Positions 17,520 to 26,314 are shown, counted from the stretch's first letter. The stretch is DNA of 64,000 nt from Gammaproteobacteria bacterium (GCA_041395445.1 JAWLAO010000001.1:310001-374000); one strand, 5' to 3'. Made by a program: numbers and translations. The notes: generated from the sequence alone by a model not told the origin.

Positions 17520-18065
17520 ATGTCTGTCACTTTTAAATTTGTTTTTTTACTTTTTGTTTCATTATTGATTACCCAGTATTCTTTTGCTGATAACACTATT
17601 TATCTGACACGTCATGCTGAAAAAGCGTCCACCGGAAAAGATCCTGAACTGGATGCCATCGGACAATTTCGGGCAAAAAACATTGCAGCTATGCTTTCAT
17701 CTGTCGGAATTACACATATATTTTCAACCGATTACAATCGTACTAAACAAACAGCAACACCATTGGCAAAATACCTGAACCTTGAAATTCAAATTTATAA
17801 TCCTGCTGATTTAAATGATTTTGCAGAAAAACTGAAGAAAATTGATGGTGCTATCTTAGTTGTCGGGCATAGTAATACAACCCCTCAATTGACTACGTTA
17901 TTAAGTGGTAAAGAAATAATGCCAATGCAGGAAAAAGACTATGATACGCTTTATCAAGTGATTTCCACAGGTGAAGAAAAAACTGTCAATCATCTGCGTA
18001 CCATTCCATCCTATATTTTGTCACCGACTGTTGAAATAAAAATCAAAGCTAATGAAAATCAATAA
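17520..18065 (+). CDS. Secreted histidine phosphatase (phosphoglycerate-mutase-like)
   Basis: A histidine phosphatase superfamily protein. The catalytic TRHAEKA block follows the signal peptide (cleavage near QYSFA), FSTDYNRTKQTATPLA is the second arginine region, and VVGHSNTT holds the second catalytic histidine. The substrate is unknown; periplasmic members often remove phosphate from small molecules. I start at the ATG at 17520, which gives a clean signal peptide; an in-frame TTG at 17484 would put 12 odd residues in front of it. TATAAT at 17464-17469 is a likely -10. The 3' end overlaps the carboxylase gene by 14 bp. Confidence 0.85.
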   Translation: MSVTFKFVFLLFVSLLITQYSFADNTIYLTRHAEKASTGKDPELDAIGQFRAKNIAAMLSSVGITHIFSTDYNRTKQTATPLAKYLNLEIQIYNPADLNDFAEKLKKIDGAILVVGHSNTTPQLTTLLSGKEIMPMQEKDYDTLYQVISTGEEKTVNHLRTIPSYILSPTVEIKIKANENQ

Positions 18066-19935
18066 AATTTTAATTGCCAATCGTGGTGAAATTGCTTGTA
18101 GAATCATTCAAACCTGCCAAAAACTAGGGATTGAAACTGTCGCGATTTATGCAAATATAGAACGGAATTCCAGACATATCCAATTAGCGAATGAAGCCTT
18201 TTGCATTCATTCAGAAACACCAACATCTGCTTATTTGGATATTCAATCAATCATTGAAATTGCGAAGAAATCAAAAGTCGATGCTATTCATCCGGGATAT
18301 GGATTTTTATCGGAACGAGCCGAGTTTGCACAAGCCATTGAAGAAGCGGGACTTATTTTCATCGGTGCTCCCATTGAAGCATTGAAATTAATGGGCTCAA
18401 AAGCGGCTGCAAAAGCCTCAATGCTGGCAGCCGGTGTTCCATGCGTTCCAGGTTATCATGGTGATAATCAGGATGTTGACTTTTTACAAACAGAAGCCAA
18501 TAAAATTGGTTATCCGTTACTCATTAAAGCCAGTGCAGGCGGTGGTGGCAAAGGCATGAAAATCGTCACTAAAGCTGATGATTTTATGGATGCGTTAAAC
18601 TCAGCAAAAAGAGAAGCTCTGAAAAGTTTTGGTAATGACCATGTGATTTTAGAAAGATTCATCACCAAACCTAAACACATAGAAGTTCAGGTTTTTGCAG
18701 ATAGCCATGATAGTGTCGTGCATTTGTTTGAACGTGATTGCTCAACCCAAAGACGCTACCAAAAAATTATCGAAGAAGCCCCTGCAACCTGTATTTCGGA
18801 CTCAACCAAAGAATCTATGTATCAAGCGGCTATATCTGCTGCCAAAGCAGTTAATTACCGTGGAGCCGGAACGATTGAGTTTATCGTTGAAGATGATGAG
18901 TTTTTCTTTATGGAAATGAACACTCGATTACAGGTTGAACACCGTGTCACGGAAATGATAACGAATACAGATTTAGTTGAATGGCAAATCAAAGTCGCAG
19001 AAGGTGATGAGTTACCACTGAAACAAAGTCAGATTCAATGCAACGGTCATGCGATTCAGGTTCGGATTTATGCAGAAGACAGTTTCAATGACTTTCTGCC
19101 CTCAACAGGACTGCTCGAACAAGTTCAATTTCCGCAACAGGATAACATTATTATCGATACGGGAATTCAAAAAAGTGATTCCATCAGCATCCACTTTGAT
19201 CCTATGATTGCGAAGATTGTTTGCTGGCAGGAAACTCGCGAGAAATGTGTTGAGAAAACATTACAAAGTATGGATGATACTTTTATCTCAGGTGTCAAAA
19301 CCAATTTGCCCTTTTTGTCCGAAATCATGTCTCTGGATGTTTTTTCAGATAACCAAATTTATACCAACTCTTTGGATAATGGCACTATTTCGGTTGCGAT
19401 TCCGAAAATCGACAATCAGGTCATATCTACCTTAGCCCATAAGCTCTATTTTCAGGAGACAAACTCAATTTGGCAACAAACCAACCACTGGAGCAACTCA
19501 GGAGATTATTTTAATCATTTCAAATGGTTATATCATGGAGAAGATATCGTTATAAACGCTAAATTTCATGATGATTCGGTTATTCTTGATGATGGCTCAC
19601 AGGAACAAATTCTTGAAAACACCAAACTGTATAAATCTGATAAACAAATATTACTGACTCATAATCATCATCGTTATATTTTTGACATCATCAATCACGA
19701 AGCCGATAGCTATATTCATAGCGATAATAATATCGTTTCGCCAATGCCCGGCAAAATCCTGCAAATTAAGGTGAATGAAGCAGATAAAGTGACAAAAGAC
19801 CAAACCCTGATTATTATGGAAGCAATGAAAATGGAACTAACACTAAAAGCCAACTCTGAAGGTACAGTGAAAAAAACTTTAGTCAAAGAAAATGATATTA
19901 TCCCAGCAGGAACAGTGTTAATAGAACTGGTTTAA
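18052..19935 (+). CDS. Biotin-dependent acyl-CoA carboxylase alpha subunit (methylcrotonyl-CoA type likely)
   Basis: A 627-residue protein with the biotin carboxylase half (KILIANRGEIACRIIQTCQK, HPGYGFLSERAEFA, the ATP loop KASAGGGGKGMK and FMEMNTRLQVEHRVTEM) and a C-terminal biotinyl domain with EAMKMEL, where Lys593 takes biotin. The layout matches the alpha subunits of methylcrotonyl-, propionyl- or geranyl-CoA carboxylase. The HMG-CoA lyase 10 kb away favours methylcrotonyl-CoA carboxylase and leucine breakdown, but that is inference. It is slightly shorter than the usual 650-670 residues, and no carboxyltransferase (beta) gene is in the window. It starts inside the phosphatase gene, and an IS element begins directly behind its stop. 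Confidence 0.9.
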   Translation: MKINKILIANRGEIACRIIQTCQKLGIETVAIYANIERNSRHIQLANEAFCIHSETPTSAYLDIQSIIEIAKKSKVDAIHPGYGFLSERAEFAQAIEEAGLIFIGAPIEALKLMGSKAAAKASMLAAGVPCVPGYHGDNQDVDFLQTEANKIGYPLLIKASAGGGGKGMKIVTKADDFMDALNSAKREALKSFGNDHVILERFITKPKHIEVQVFADSHDSVVHLFERDCSTQRRYQKIIEEAPATCISDSTKESMYQAAISAAKAVNYRGAGTIEFIVEDDEFFFMEMNTRLQVEHRVTEMITNTDLVEWQIKVAEGDELPLKQSQIQCNGHAIQVRIYAEDSFNDFLPSTGLLEQVQFPQQDNIIIDTGIQKSDSISIHFDPMIAKIVCWQETREKCVEKTLQSMDDTFISGVKTNLPFLSEIMSLDVFSDNQIYTNSLDNGTISVAIPKIDNQVISTLAHKLYFQETNSIWQQTNHWSNSGDYFNHFKWLYHGEDIVINAKFHDDSVILDDGSQEQILENTKLYKSDKQILLTHNHHRYIFDIINHEADSYIHSDNNIVSPMPGKILQIKVNEADKVTKDQTLIIMEAMKMELTLKANSEGTVKKTLVKENDIIPAGTVLIELV

Positions 19936-19942
19936 ATATTAA
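19935..19942. repeat. Target-site duplication, left copy
   Basis: AATATTAA at 19935-19942 is repeated exactly at 21244-21251 on the other side of the IS256-family element. Eight bases is the usual duplication length for this family. The first base is also the last base of the carboxylase stop codon TAA. Confidence 0.85.
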
Positions 19943-21243
19943 CAGACTGTAAACAATTCTGTGTATCTGCGCTCATAAATAATCACCTAAGCGATTTTCA
20001 AATTCTATCACAAAACGATTCAAAGCAGGCTTCCAGTTGCGAATGGGCATAGTCCATTTGCGGGAGGCCTCTTTTACAGCCAAAAATATCGCCTTTTTGG
20101 CAGAATCGTCAGTAGGGAATATCTTACGCTTTTTAATCACCTTTCTGATAACACTATTGAGTGATTCTATCGCATTTGTGGTGTAAATGACTTTTCTAAT
20201 ATCTTCAGGGTAGTCAAAAAAGGTGTTGAGATTGTTCCAGTTTGCTCTCCATGATTTGCCAATCTGTGGATATTTACCGTCCCAACTGGAACAGAATTTA
20301 TCCAATGCAAGCAAAGCTTCATCTTCTGTGATGGATTTATAAATGCTCTTCAAATCAGCTGTAACTGCCTTGTAATCCTTGTATGGAACATACTTGATGG
20401 AGTTGCGCACCATGTGCACGATACACAGCTGGATTTGTGTATCAGGATAAACAGTCTCAATGGCTTCGGGGAAACCTTTTAATCCATCAACACAAGCAAT
20501 GAGAATATCTTTAACGCCTCTGTTTTGCAATTCTGTGAGGACTCCCAGCCAGAATTTGGCACCTTCAGTTTCAGCAAGCCACATGCCTAAAAGCTCCTTA
20601 TGACCTTCCATATTAACGCCCAAAGCAAGATAAACGGACTTGTTGATTACTTTTCGATCTTGTCGAACCTTAACCACCAGACAATCCAGATAAACAATGG
20701 GATAAACAGCATCCAATGGGCGGGACTGCCATTCGGTGACTCTGTCGATGACTGCATTGGTGACCTTTGAAATCAGGCCGGCTGATATGTCAGCACTGTA
20801 TAGTTCCTGGAACATATCAACGATTTCACGGGTACTCATGCCTTTGGCATAAAGGCTCAGAATCTTGTCATCCATGGCTGTGAACCGGGTTTGGTTCTTC
20901 TTGATGAGTTCCGGTTCAAACTCCCCATCACGGTCACGAGGGGTGTCCAGAATAAATGCTCCGGTATCGGTTCTCACTGTTTTGGAAGTGTATCCATTGC
21001 GGGCATTTCCGGAAATCCGTGAACCCCCTTTATCGTAACCAAGATGGTCATCCAATTCAGCATTGAGGGCTGCTTCAACAGTTATTTTGCTCAGGATTTG
21101 GCTGAATTCAGCCAAATCCTTTTGAGTTTTGATACCTTTGGCAAGTTCTTTGCCTAAGGCTTCAAGTTCTTTTCTATTTTTCATAATGTACCTACTTTAA
21201 CAAATTTCAATTAAAGCAGATACACAGATTTATTTACAGTGCC
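19943..21243 (-). mobile_element. IS256-family insertion sequence, complete, 1301 bp
   Basis: A single transposase gene lies between imperfect terminal inverted repeats of about 25 bp. The left end reads ACTGTAAACAATTCTGTGTA and then TCTGC; the right end, reverse-complemented, reads ACTGTAAATAAATCTGTGTA and then TCTGC. The element is flanked by the 8-bp duplication AATATTAA. Length, gene content and ends are those of an intact IS256-family element. The transposase is unbroken and the duplication is perfect, so the insertion is probably recent and the element may still move. Confidence 0.92.
19973..21184 (-). CDS. IS256 family transposase (mutator-type DDE)
   Basis: A 403-residue transposase. 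Signatures are the N-terminal LNAELDDHLGYDKGG block, the SAGLISKVTNAVIDRVTEWQ helix, YPIVYLDCLVVKVR with the first catalytic aspartate, the CVDGLKGFPEAIETVYPDT region with the second, and YTTNAIESLNSVIRK with the third acidic residue (Glu). No frameshift or internal stop. The ATG at 21184 has the usual short leader to the right inverted repeat. The gene looks richer in GC than its neighbours, as expected for a transferred element. Confidence 0.96.
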   Translation of the reverse strand: MKNRKELEALGKELAKGIKTQKDLAEFSQILSKITVEAALNAELDDHLGYDKGGSRISGNARNGYTSKTVRTDTGAFILDTPRDRDGEFEPELIKKNQTRFTAMDDKILSLYAKGMSTREIVDMFQELYSADISAGLISKVTNAVIDRVTEWQSRPLDAVYPIVYLDCLVVKVRQDRKVINKSVYLALGVNMEGHKELLGMWLAETEGAKFWLGVLTELQNRGVKDILIACVDGLKGFPEAIETVYPDTQIQLCIVHMVRNSIKYVPYKDYKAVTADLKSIYKSITEDEALLALDKFCSSWDGKYPQIGKSWRANWNNLNTFFDYPEDIRKVIYTTNAIESLNSVIRKVIKKRKIFPTDDSAKKAIFLAVKEASRKWTMPIRNWKPALNRFVIEFENRLGDYL

Positions 21244-21251
21244 AATATTAA
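21244..21251. repeat. Target-site duplication, right copy
   Basis: AATATTAA, identical to 19935-19942, directly behind the right end of the IS element. Confidence 0.85.
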
Positions 21252-21340
21252 TGACCTTGAATATAATGAAGCCACAACTTTGACTTCATTGATTGAAAAA
21301 TAATTTGTATAAAACAGAAACGATTGAACCAATCAAAAAT

Positions 21341-21415
21341 TGGTGGGCTCGGGCAGGATCGAACTGCCGACCCCCACGATGTCAACGTGGTGCTCTCCCC
21401 CTGAGCTACGAGCCC
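21341..21415 (-). tRNA. tRNA-Val (anticodon GAC)
   Basis: The reverse strand folds as a standard tRNA of 75 nt including an encoded CCA: acceptor stem GGGCTCG/CGAGCCC, D-arm GCTC...GAGC, anticodon stem CCACG/CGTGG with loop TTGACAT (anticodon GAC) and T-arm GGCAG-TTCGATC-CTGCC. GAC reads GUC/GUU valine codons. The IS element lies about 100 bp away and does not touch it. Confidence 0.95.
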
Positions 21416-21470
21416 TCCGATTCAATTAACAATTAGCAATGAATAGTTTGTAATTATCAATAGAAGTTTG

Positions 21471-21507
21471 AATAAAAAACCTCGAAACCATTGATGATTT
21501 CGAGGTT
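21471..21507 (-). terminator. Rho-independent terminator of the sigma/anti-sigma/PDZ operon
   Basis: AACCTCGAAA (21478-21487) pairs with TTTCGAGGTT (21498-21507). Read on the minus strand the 10-bp stem is followed by TTTTTTATT. It lies about 35 bp behind the stop codon of the PDZ protein. Confidence 0.88.
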
Positions 21508-21541
21508 GCGTATATTAGCTTTTAGGCTTTTTTATTGCAAG

Positions 21542-23185
21542 TTATTTGTTGTATTTAAGAGTTTTGTTCTTCTTGTGTCTAACGACTTTTAATTTGATTT
21601 TTTCCTGATCTTCAGTCTTGATAAGATATTTGACTACATCTTTGGGTGAACTCACGTCGTTATCGTCAACTGATTTAATCACATCACCATCTTTCAAACC
21701 AAATACATTGCTTTCATCAACATGAAGGACTAAAACACCTCCATTAGTATCGAAGTATTCACTTAAATCATCACTCATTGAGCTCATTTCATGATGTTTT
21801 CCAAGTAATTTGGAGGTGCTATGTCCATCAGAAACGAAAAAACTTATTTTTGAACTATCAAATTCTTTAGGGAAAACAATATTAATATCTTCATCATTAA
21901 AACTAAAATCAGAGTTTTCGTCACCGAACACCATTACCTTAATATCTTTATTAAACTTGTTTAATACATTATCTGAATCAGAGTCATCATACTCCTCTAG
22001 CCATTCATAGAATTCACTAGATGGTTTTCTCATCATGCCAAAAATATCGTTCTTCTTAGCTTCAACATCGAAACTTAAAGCTTTACCATCACGTTCAACT
22101 AATACTCTTACCATTTCTCCTTCTTTATAGCCACCAATCTTCTTTAAATTGTCTTGAAAATTTTCTCCATCAATTGATAAGTCTAGATTGCCAATTTTTT
22201 TAATTAAATCTCCTTTCTTAAGTCCGGATTTTTTTGCATCACTACCATCAAGCATATAACCAACATGGAGGCCATCATCTTGTTTCATCGTCACAAATCC
22301 TAAATTAATTCCGTTATGCTCAATCTCATGTTTCCCTGAAAAAACTTTAACATGCTTCCCATCATCAAATTTTTCAATCCATTTAAAGTGCTCGTCTTTG
22401 TCTTTCAACATATCGTGAATCACGATTTTGTGTTCCAGTTTTTTGGCTTCAACTTCGAATTTCATTTTTTTACCGTCGCGTAAAAGTTCGACTTTGACCT
22501 TTTCGCCTTCTTCATATTTTGGAGCTTCTTTTTTAGATTTGTCTCCTTTTTGGCTTGTCATGTCTTGTCCGGCAATTTTCGTTACAATATCACCTTCTTT
22601 AATGCCCGCAGCTTCTGCTCCGCTTTTTTCGATAATTTTGGTCACATGCCAGCCATCATCCTGAACATCAACATAAAAACCAAGCATTGGTTTATCATTG
22701 CCAACAACCATTTTGTCCATAGCAATTTTAATTTCCTTGTCGCCATGCTCCCCTTTCTTAATAAACACTTTGTGCATATCATCATCGGCATTCCACTCAA
22801 AAACTTCTGCATCATCACCATCTAGTTGTTTTTTAATGATTTGGATGTGCTTTTCAATCTCTTTGTGTTCACCATCTGAGTCAATCACAATAACTTTATG
22901 AGATTTACCATCTTTTCCACCTTGGCCTGAGCGTAGATGTAAGTCTGAACCTAATTGATGAATATCAGAGCTCAGGTGTAACATTTTCAGTTCACCATTG
23001 TCTTCCATTTGTTTGATTTCTTCAGGTGTCAGTTCTTTGCCGTTAACGACCACTTTTTTTACGATTTTATCACCATCTTGCTGGATTGTGACTTCGACTT
23101 CTTTCTCCTCATGCACTAATTTTTCATTGCCTGCGGAGACATTAAGTGCCATTGCCATCGTTGCTACTAATACTTTTAATTTCAT
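21542..23185 (-). CDS. Periplasmic triple-PDZ protein without a protease domain
   Basis: A 547-residue exported protein with a signal peptide (cleaved near NVSAG) and a highly charged Lys/Asp/Glu-rich body. Three PDZ-like units are visible: about 165-255 (LGFYVDVQDDGWHVTKIIEK, then AGIKEGDIVTKIAG), about 295-385 (LGFVTMKQDDGLHVGYMLDG, then SGLKKGDLIKKIG) and about 475-545 (GGVLVLHVDESNVFGLKDGD). There is no catalytic Ser/His/Asp arrangement of the DegP/HtrA type. PDZ units bind exposed C-termini, so a sensor or scaffold for misfolded envelope proteins is likely. It lies 15 bp behind the anti-sigma gene with an AAGAGGTAA ribosome site, so it is the third gene of that operon. Confidence 0.82.
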   Translation of the reverse strand: MKLKVLVATMAMALNVSAGNEKLVHEEKEVEVTIQQDGDKIVKKVVVNGKELTPEEIKQMEDNGELKMLHLSSDIHQLGSDLHLRSGQGGKDGKSHKVIVIDSDGEHKEIEKHIQIIKKQLDGDDAEVFEWNADDDMHKVFIKKGEHGDKEIKIAMDKMVVGNDKPMLGFYVDVQDDGWHVTKIIEKSGAEAAGIKEGDIVTKIAGQDMTSQKGDKSKKEAPKYEEGEKVKVELLRDGKKMKFEVEAKKLEHKIVIHDMLKDKDEHFKWIEKFDDGKHVKVFSGKHEIEHNGINLGFVTMKQDDGLHVGYMLDGSDAKKSGLKKGDLIKKIGNLDLSIDGENFQDNLKKIGGYKEGEMVRVLVERDGKALSFDVEAKKNDIFGMMRKPSSEFYEWLEEYDDSDSDNVLNKFNKDIKVMVFGDENSDFSFNDEDINIVFPKEFDSSKISFFVSDGHSTSKLLGKHHEMSSMSDDLSEYFDTNGGVLVLHVDESNVFGLKDGDVIKSVDDNDVSSPKDVVKYLIKTEDQEKIKLKVVRHKKNKTLKYNK

Positions 23186-23200
23186 AATCTTACCTCTTGG

Positions 23201-23701
23201 TTATATGATATATGGTTTAACTTTTTGAAAATCCTCTTTGTTGTTGATTTTGCGTTGCAGCAAAACCAAATCCCCCAATAAATCCAGCTTGGCTGCCAAC
23301 AGCTGGGATTTACGATTCTTGTCTTGAGTTTGCTGAATGTCATTATCCAGCTTCGCCAAATAGCTTTCGATATTGACAATTCTCTCGGTGATTTCTGAAC
23401 CCGGTGGCGAATAAACCGGTGTTTCAGCAATCAATAATTGTTCCAGTTGCATGGTCCGTTTGACCAGTTCCTGTATCAGCAAGTCTTTTTCATCCAACGT
23501 ATTTCTCTGCCAGAAAAATGCCAAACTTATAACGGCTACTGCCGCAATTGATAGAAATGTGACAAAACGATGTTTTTTAACAATTTTATTCTGTTTAAGC
23601 TGAGTTTGAATGTCCGCAAAAATATCTTTCGGCATTTCAATTTGCGGCATTTGTTTTAACTGCTGTGATAATTCGTTCATGACATTATTGGACTGCTTCA
23701 T
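23201..23701 (-). CDS. Putative anti-sigma factor, single-span membrane protein
   Basis: A protein of about 166 residues. A cytoplasmic N-terminal part (about 45 residues) precedes one membrane helix (FVTFLSIAAVAVISLAFFW) and a periplasmic coiled-coil-like tail with several Gln/Leu heptads. This build, directly behind an ECF sigma gene, fits an anti-sigma factor of the RseA type in position, but I see no zinc-binding HxxxCxxC motif. I chose the ATG at 23701, which has GGTGG just upstream and overlaps the sigma gene by 17 bp; an ATG at 23713 would add four residues. Confidence 0.65.
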   Translation of the reverse strand: MKQSNNVMNELSQQLKQMPQIEMPKDIFADIQTQLKQNKIVKKHRFVTFLSIAAVAVISLAFFWQRNTLDEKDLLIQELVKRTMQLEQLLIAETPVYSPPGSEITERIVNIESYLAKLDNDIQQTQDKNRKSQLLAAKLDLLGDLVLLQRKINNKEDFQKVKPYII

Positions 23702-24233
23702 AGCCACCACCATTTTGAGTTAAATACATTTGAGCCAATTGTTTGGCTCTTGATAAATTGGTTTTAGAAAAACTGATACTTTTTCCAAATAAATCAGCAA
23801 TTTCCTGATGATTCAAACCTTCAACTTCATACAACCATAAAACGCTGCGTGGAATTGTTGGAATTTTATTCAACGCAAATTCCAGACTAGACATGGTCTC
23901 ATGAGTGTCCCGATGAATCTGTTTCTCTTTAAAATCAACATTTGTGATTAAGTGAGAGTTCTTTTTAATAAATGATAAAGTGGTGTTGATGCAAATTTTA
24001 CGAATCCAGAACCCTAAGGATTCAACCGACTGACTTTGGTTGATTCGGGTAAAAACTTTAACAAAAACGTCTTGTGAAACATCCAAAGCATCATGGCGGT
24101 TTTGCACCATGCGATATATCAGGTTATAAACCGGTGATGCAAATAATTCATAAATCTTTTTTTGAGCGTTGCTGTTTTTCTTGCACGCTGATTTATAGGT
24201 TATTTCATCAATTGTTTGGTTAAAAACACTCAC
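23685..24233 (-). CDS. ECF-type RNA polymerase sigma factor
   Basis: A 182-residue sigma70-family protein of the extracytoplasmic-function class. Region 2 is YNLIYRMVQNRHDALDVSQD (about residues 35-60) and region 4 is PRSVLWLYEVEGLNHQEIAD followed by the recognition helix KSISFSKTNLSRAKQ (about 125-170). It starts with GTG at 24233 and shares the 5' region with the divergent CPBP protease gene. With the anti-sigma and PDZ genes behind it, it probably controls an envelope-stress response. I could not find a convincing matching promoter upstream of the operon by eye. Confidence 0.9.
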   Translation of the reverse strand: MSVFNQTIDEITYKSACKKNSNAQKKIYELFASPVYNLIYRMVQNRHDALDVSQDVFVKVFTRINQSQSVESLGFWIRKICINTTLSFIKKNSHLITNVDFKEKQIHRDTHETMSSLEFALNKIPTIPRSVLWLYEVEGLNHQEIADLFGKSISFSKTNLSRAKQLAQMYLTQNGGGYEAVQ

Positions 24234-24953
24234 TATTTACATTTATTTTTTGTATTTGCTAACATTAAGACTCTACACAACCCAAAAGGTCACAAAATAG
24301 ATAAAAATTTTCCGATAAAATATTTTCTTCTGCTCATTATACTGATTATTGCTAGTGGTTACGGGCTTCTTTGGTTTTATCATAATGTGATACCTGACCC
24401 GTTGCCAAATAAAGAATTTTATTTGTTAATATTAATTTATTCGCTCATTTATTTAGTAATTTCAATAGCTTATAAGAATATTAGTTTTAGTGAACGCCAT
24501 AGAGTCATTGGGATTCAATCCACTAAAATCAAATATTTCATCATTGCGATATTATCTGCTTTAATAATTTGGGGTTCAGCTTTATTGATGCAGAAATTTT
24601 TACTCAATATAAATGTTATTGAAGAAGCTCGAGATTGGTATTTAATTAATCAAAACCATTTACCGGCAACCTTTGTGACAACTGTTGTATTCGCTCCGAT
24701 TGTTGAAGAAATGTTGTTTCGTGGAATATTTTTACAGACCATGAGAAGATATTTATCACCTTTTTTGAGCATATTTATTGTTTCGTTGATATTTTCAGTC
24801 GTGCATTTCTCATTAAGTAATGCGATTCCGTTGTTTGTGGCTTCAGTAGTTTATTGCATCATTACAATAAAATCTCAAAGCATTATTCCATCGATTATTG
24901 CCCATATCTTCAATAATTTTCTGACTTTTGCGTATTTTTTAAGACTCGTTTAA
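24216..24953 (+). CDS. CPBP family intramembrane glutamic endopeptidase (Abi/Rce1-like)
   Basis: A hydrophobic protein with about 6-8 membrane segments. The CPBP motifs are EEMLFRG (the EExxxR motif), FSVVHF (second motif with His) and IIAHIFNNF (third motif with His/Asn). The family includes the Rce1-type CAAX protease and bacterial membrane proteases. The start is uncertain: there is no in-frame ATG before the first helix. The only canonical start is TTG at 24216, which would overlap the divergent sigma gene. An alternative is ATA at 24299, which has AAAGGT about 9 bp upstream and gives IDKNFPIKYF. The protein would then be about 217 residues. Confidence 0.8.
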   Translation: MVKNTHYLHLFFVFANIKTLHNPKGHKIDKNFPIKYFLLLIILIIASGYGLLWFYHNVIPDPLPNKEFYLLILIYSLIYLVISIAYKNISFSERHRVIGIQSTKIKYFIIAILSALIIWGSALLMQKFLLNINVIEEARDWYLINQNHLPATFVTTVVFAPIVEEMLFRGIFLQTMRRYLSPFLSIFIVSLIFSVVHFSLSNAIPLFVASVVYCIITIKSQSIIPSIIAHIFNNFLTFAYFLRLV

Positions 24954-24991
24954 GTTACAATTAAGAATAATTCTCAATAGTGATACCAATA

Positions 24992-26311
24992 ATGAAGAAA
25001 ACAATTTTGTTGCTTACTTTTGTAATTTCAAGCTTCTCCTTTGCCGATGAAACCAACCCAACTCAAGAAGAATATGCTCAAGCATTGCTAAGTGCAGTTG
25101 GAGATCGTGGACCAAGACTCAACCAAATGATTCGTGCATTTGCTTCCTATTGTGGAACACCCGAACATTTTGGTTCAGGCATGGGTGGAAACTGTGATGA
25201 TATTTATTATCAAGCCTTACAAGGAAACACTGCCGTTATTCTCAAGGTTTTAAAAGTTTTGCGACCCAGAGAAATTGTTCAATCAACCAGAAAGTCAACC
25301 GAAGTCATGGCTTCTCAACAAGCCAATATTTCTGCCAGAATGGCACATATTCGCTCCGGTGGTAATAACTTAACAAAAACAAACCAGCAAAATAATTCAA
25401 GCACCGGCATATTATCGTACAACTCTGATGGTTCCGGCGGAGGTGATTTTGTCTCACCTTGGGGATTTTTTGTCAACGGCAAATTCTCAAGCGGTGATTA
25501 CAATTATGTTGATACCCCAGATGAAGGGTTTGATTTTGATACCGATGGTTTAACGATGGGAATTGATTACAGATTGAATGATAAATCAGCTCTTGGGCTG
25601 GCAGTTGGTTATGCTAAGTTCGAATCCTCCACTTTTGAGGACAGCACAGTTAAAACCAAAGCGGTGACTTTTTCAGCTTATGGAACATTTAACATCACCG
25701 ATAATTTCTATGCAGATGTGAAGGCCAGTTACAGCGAACCTGAAATCAATCAAGACAGGGTTTTAAATTTCATCGTTGGACCGAACCAAAATGTCGCCGT
25801 TGCCCAAGGTGAGACTCAAAGTTATCAGCATTCTGTGGTTGTGAGTTCAGGCTATCAATTTAACAGTAAAAACGGTTGGCAAATCACTCCAAGTTTATCC
25901 TTTGAGTACTCCCAATCAAGCATGAATGAATTTGTTGAAAACGGTGCTTCAGTCTGGAATGTCGCCTACAGTGAACAAACCTATAGAACCCTGAGATCTG
26001 TTGCCAGTTTGCAAGTTAATAAAGCATTGAGTTTATCACGAGGCGTATTGATTCCATCATTTGGTGTGAGTTTTATTCATGAGAACCAAAACAATGACAA
26101 CAACATGTACATGCGTGTTGATGGCATGCCGATTGATGAGTTTTTTGAAACTGACATGAATTTTGTGGATAGCGATTACAACTTGGCGAATATAGCTCTG
26201 ACATTTGTTGGTTCTCAAAACAAGCAAGCCTTTATTCAATATTCAAAAGTTTTCAACTGGAATGAAATTGATCAATATAACATCAATTTAGGTGCAAGGT
26301 TTGAGTTTTAG
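24992..26311 (+). CDS. Outer-membrane autotransporter-type beta-barrel protein
   Basis: A 439-residue exported protein. The signal peptide is MKKTILLLTFVISSFSFA, and an alpha-helical N-terminal region (about 20-150) with two cysteines (about 48 and 61) follows. From about 155 to the end is a 12-strand-like beta-barrel with alternating hydrophobic residues (GIDYRLNDKSALGLAVGYAK) that ends in NLGARFEF, a C-terminal Phe as the BAM complex prefers. The barrel resembles the autotransporter domain but no classical passenger is visible; the helical N-terminus may act in its place. I chose the ATG at 24992, which starts the signal peptide, over GTG at 24980. It ends 3 bp from the convergent gspK. Confidence 0.8.
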   Translation: MKKTILLLTFVISSFSFADETNPTQEEYAQALLSAVGDRGPRLNQMIRAFASYCGTPEHFGSGMGGNCDDIYYQALQGNTAVILKVLKVLRPREIVQSTRKSTEVMASQQANISARMAHIRSGGNNLTKTNQQNNSSTGILSYNSDGSGGGDFVSPWGFFVNGKFSSGDYNYVDTPDEGFDFDTDGLTMGIDYRLNDKSALGLAVGYAKFESSTFEDSTVKTKAVTFSAYGTFNITDNFYADVKASYSEPEINQDRVLNFIVGPNQNVAVAQGETQSYQHSVVVSSGYQFNSKNGWQITPSLSFEYSQSSMNEFVENGASVWNVAYSEQTYRTLRSVASLQVNKALSLSRGVLIPSFGVSFIHENQNNDNNMYMRVDGMPIDEFFETDMNFVDSDYNLANIALTFVGSQNKQAFIQYSKVFNWNEIDQYNINLGARFEF

Positions 26312-26314
26312 AAA

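Noticed and set aside
21252..21340. Integration of a genomic island at tRNA-Val
   Set aside because: No integrase, no copy of the tRNA 3' end and no foreign gene block; the nearby element is an IS256 with its own target duplication, not an island.
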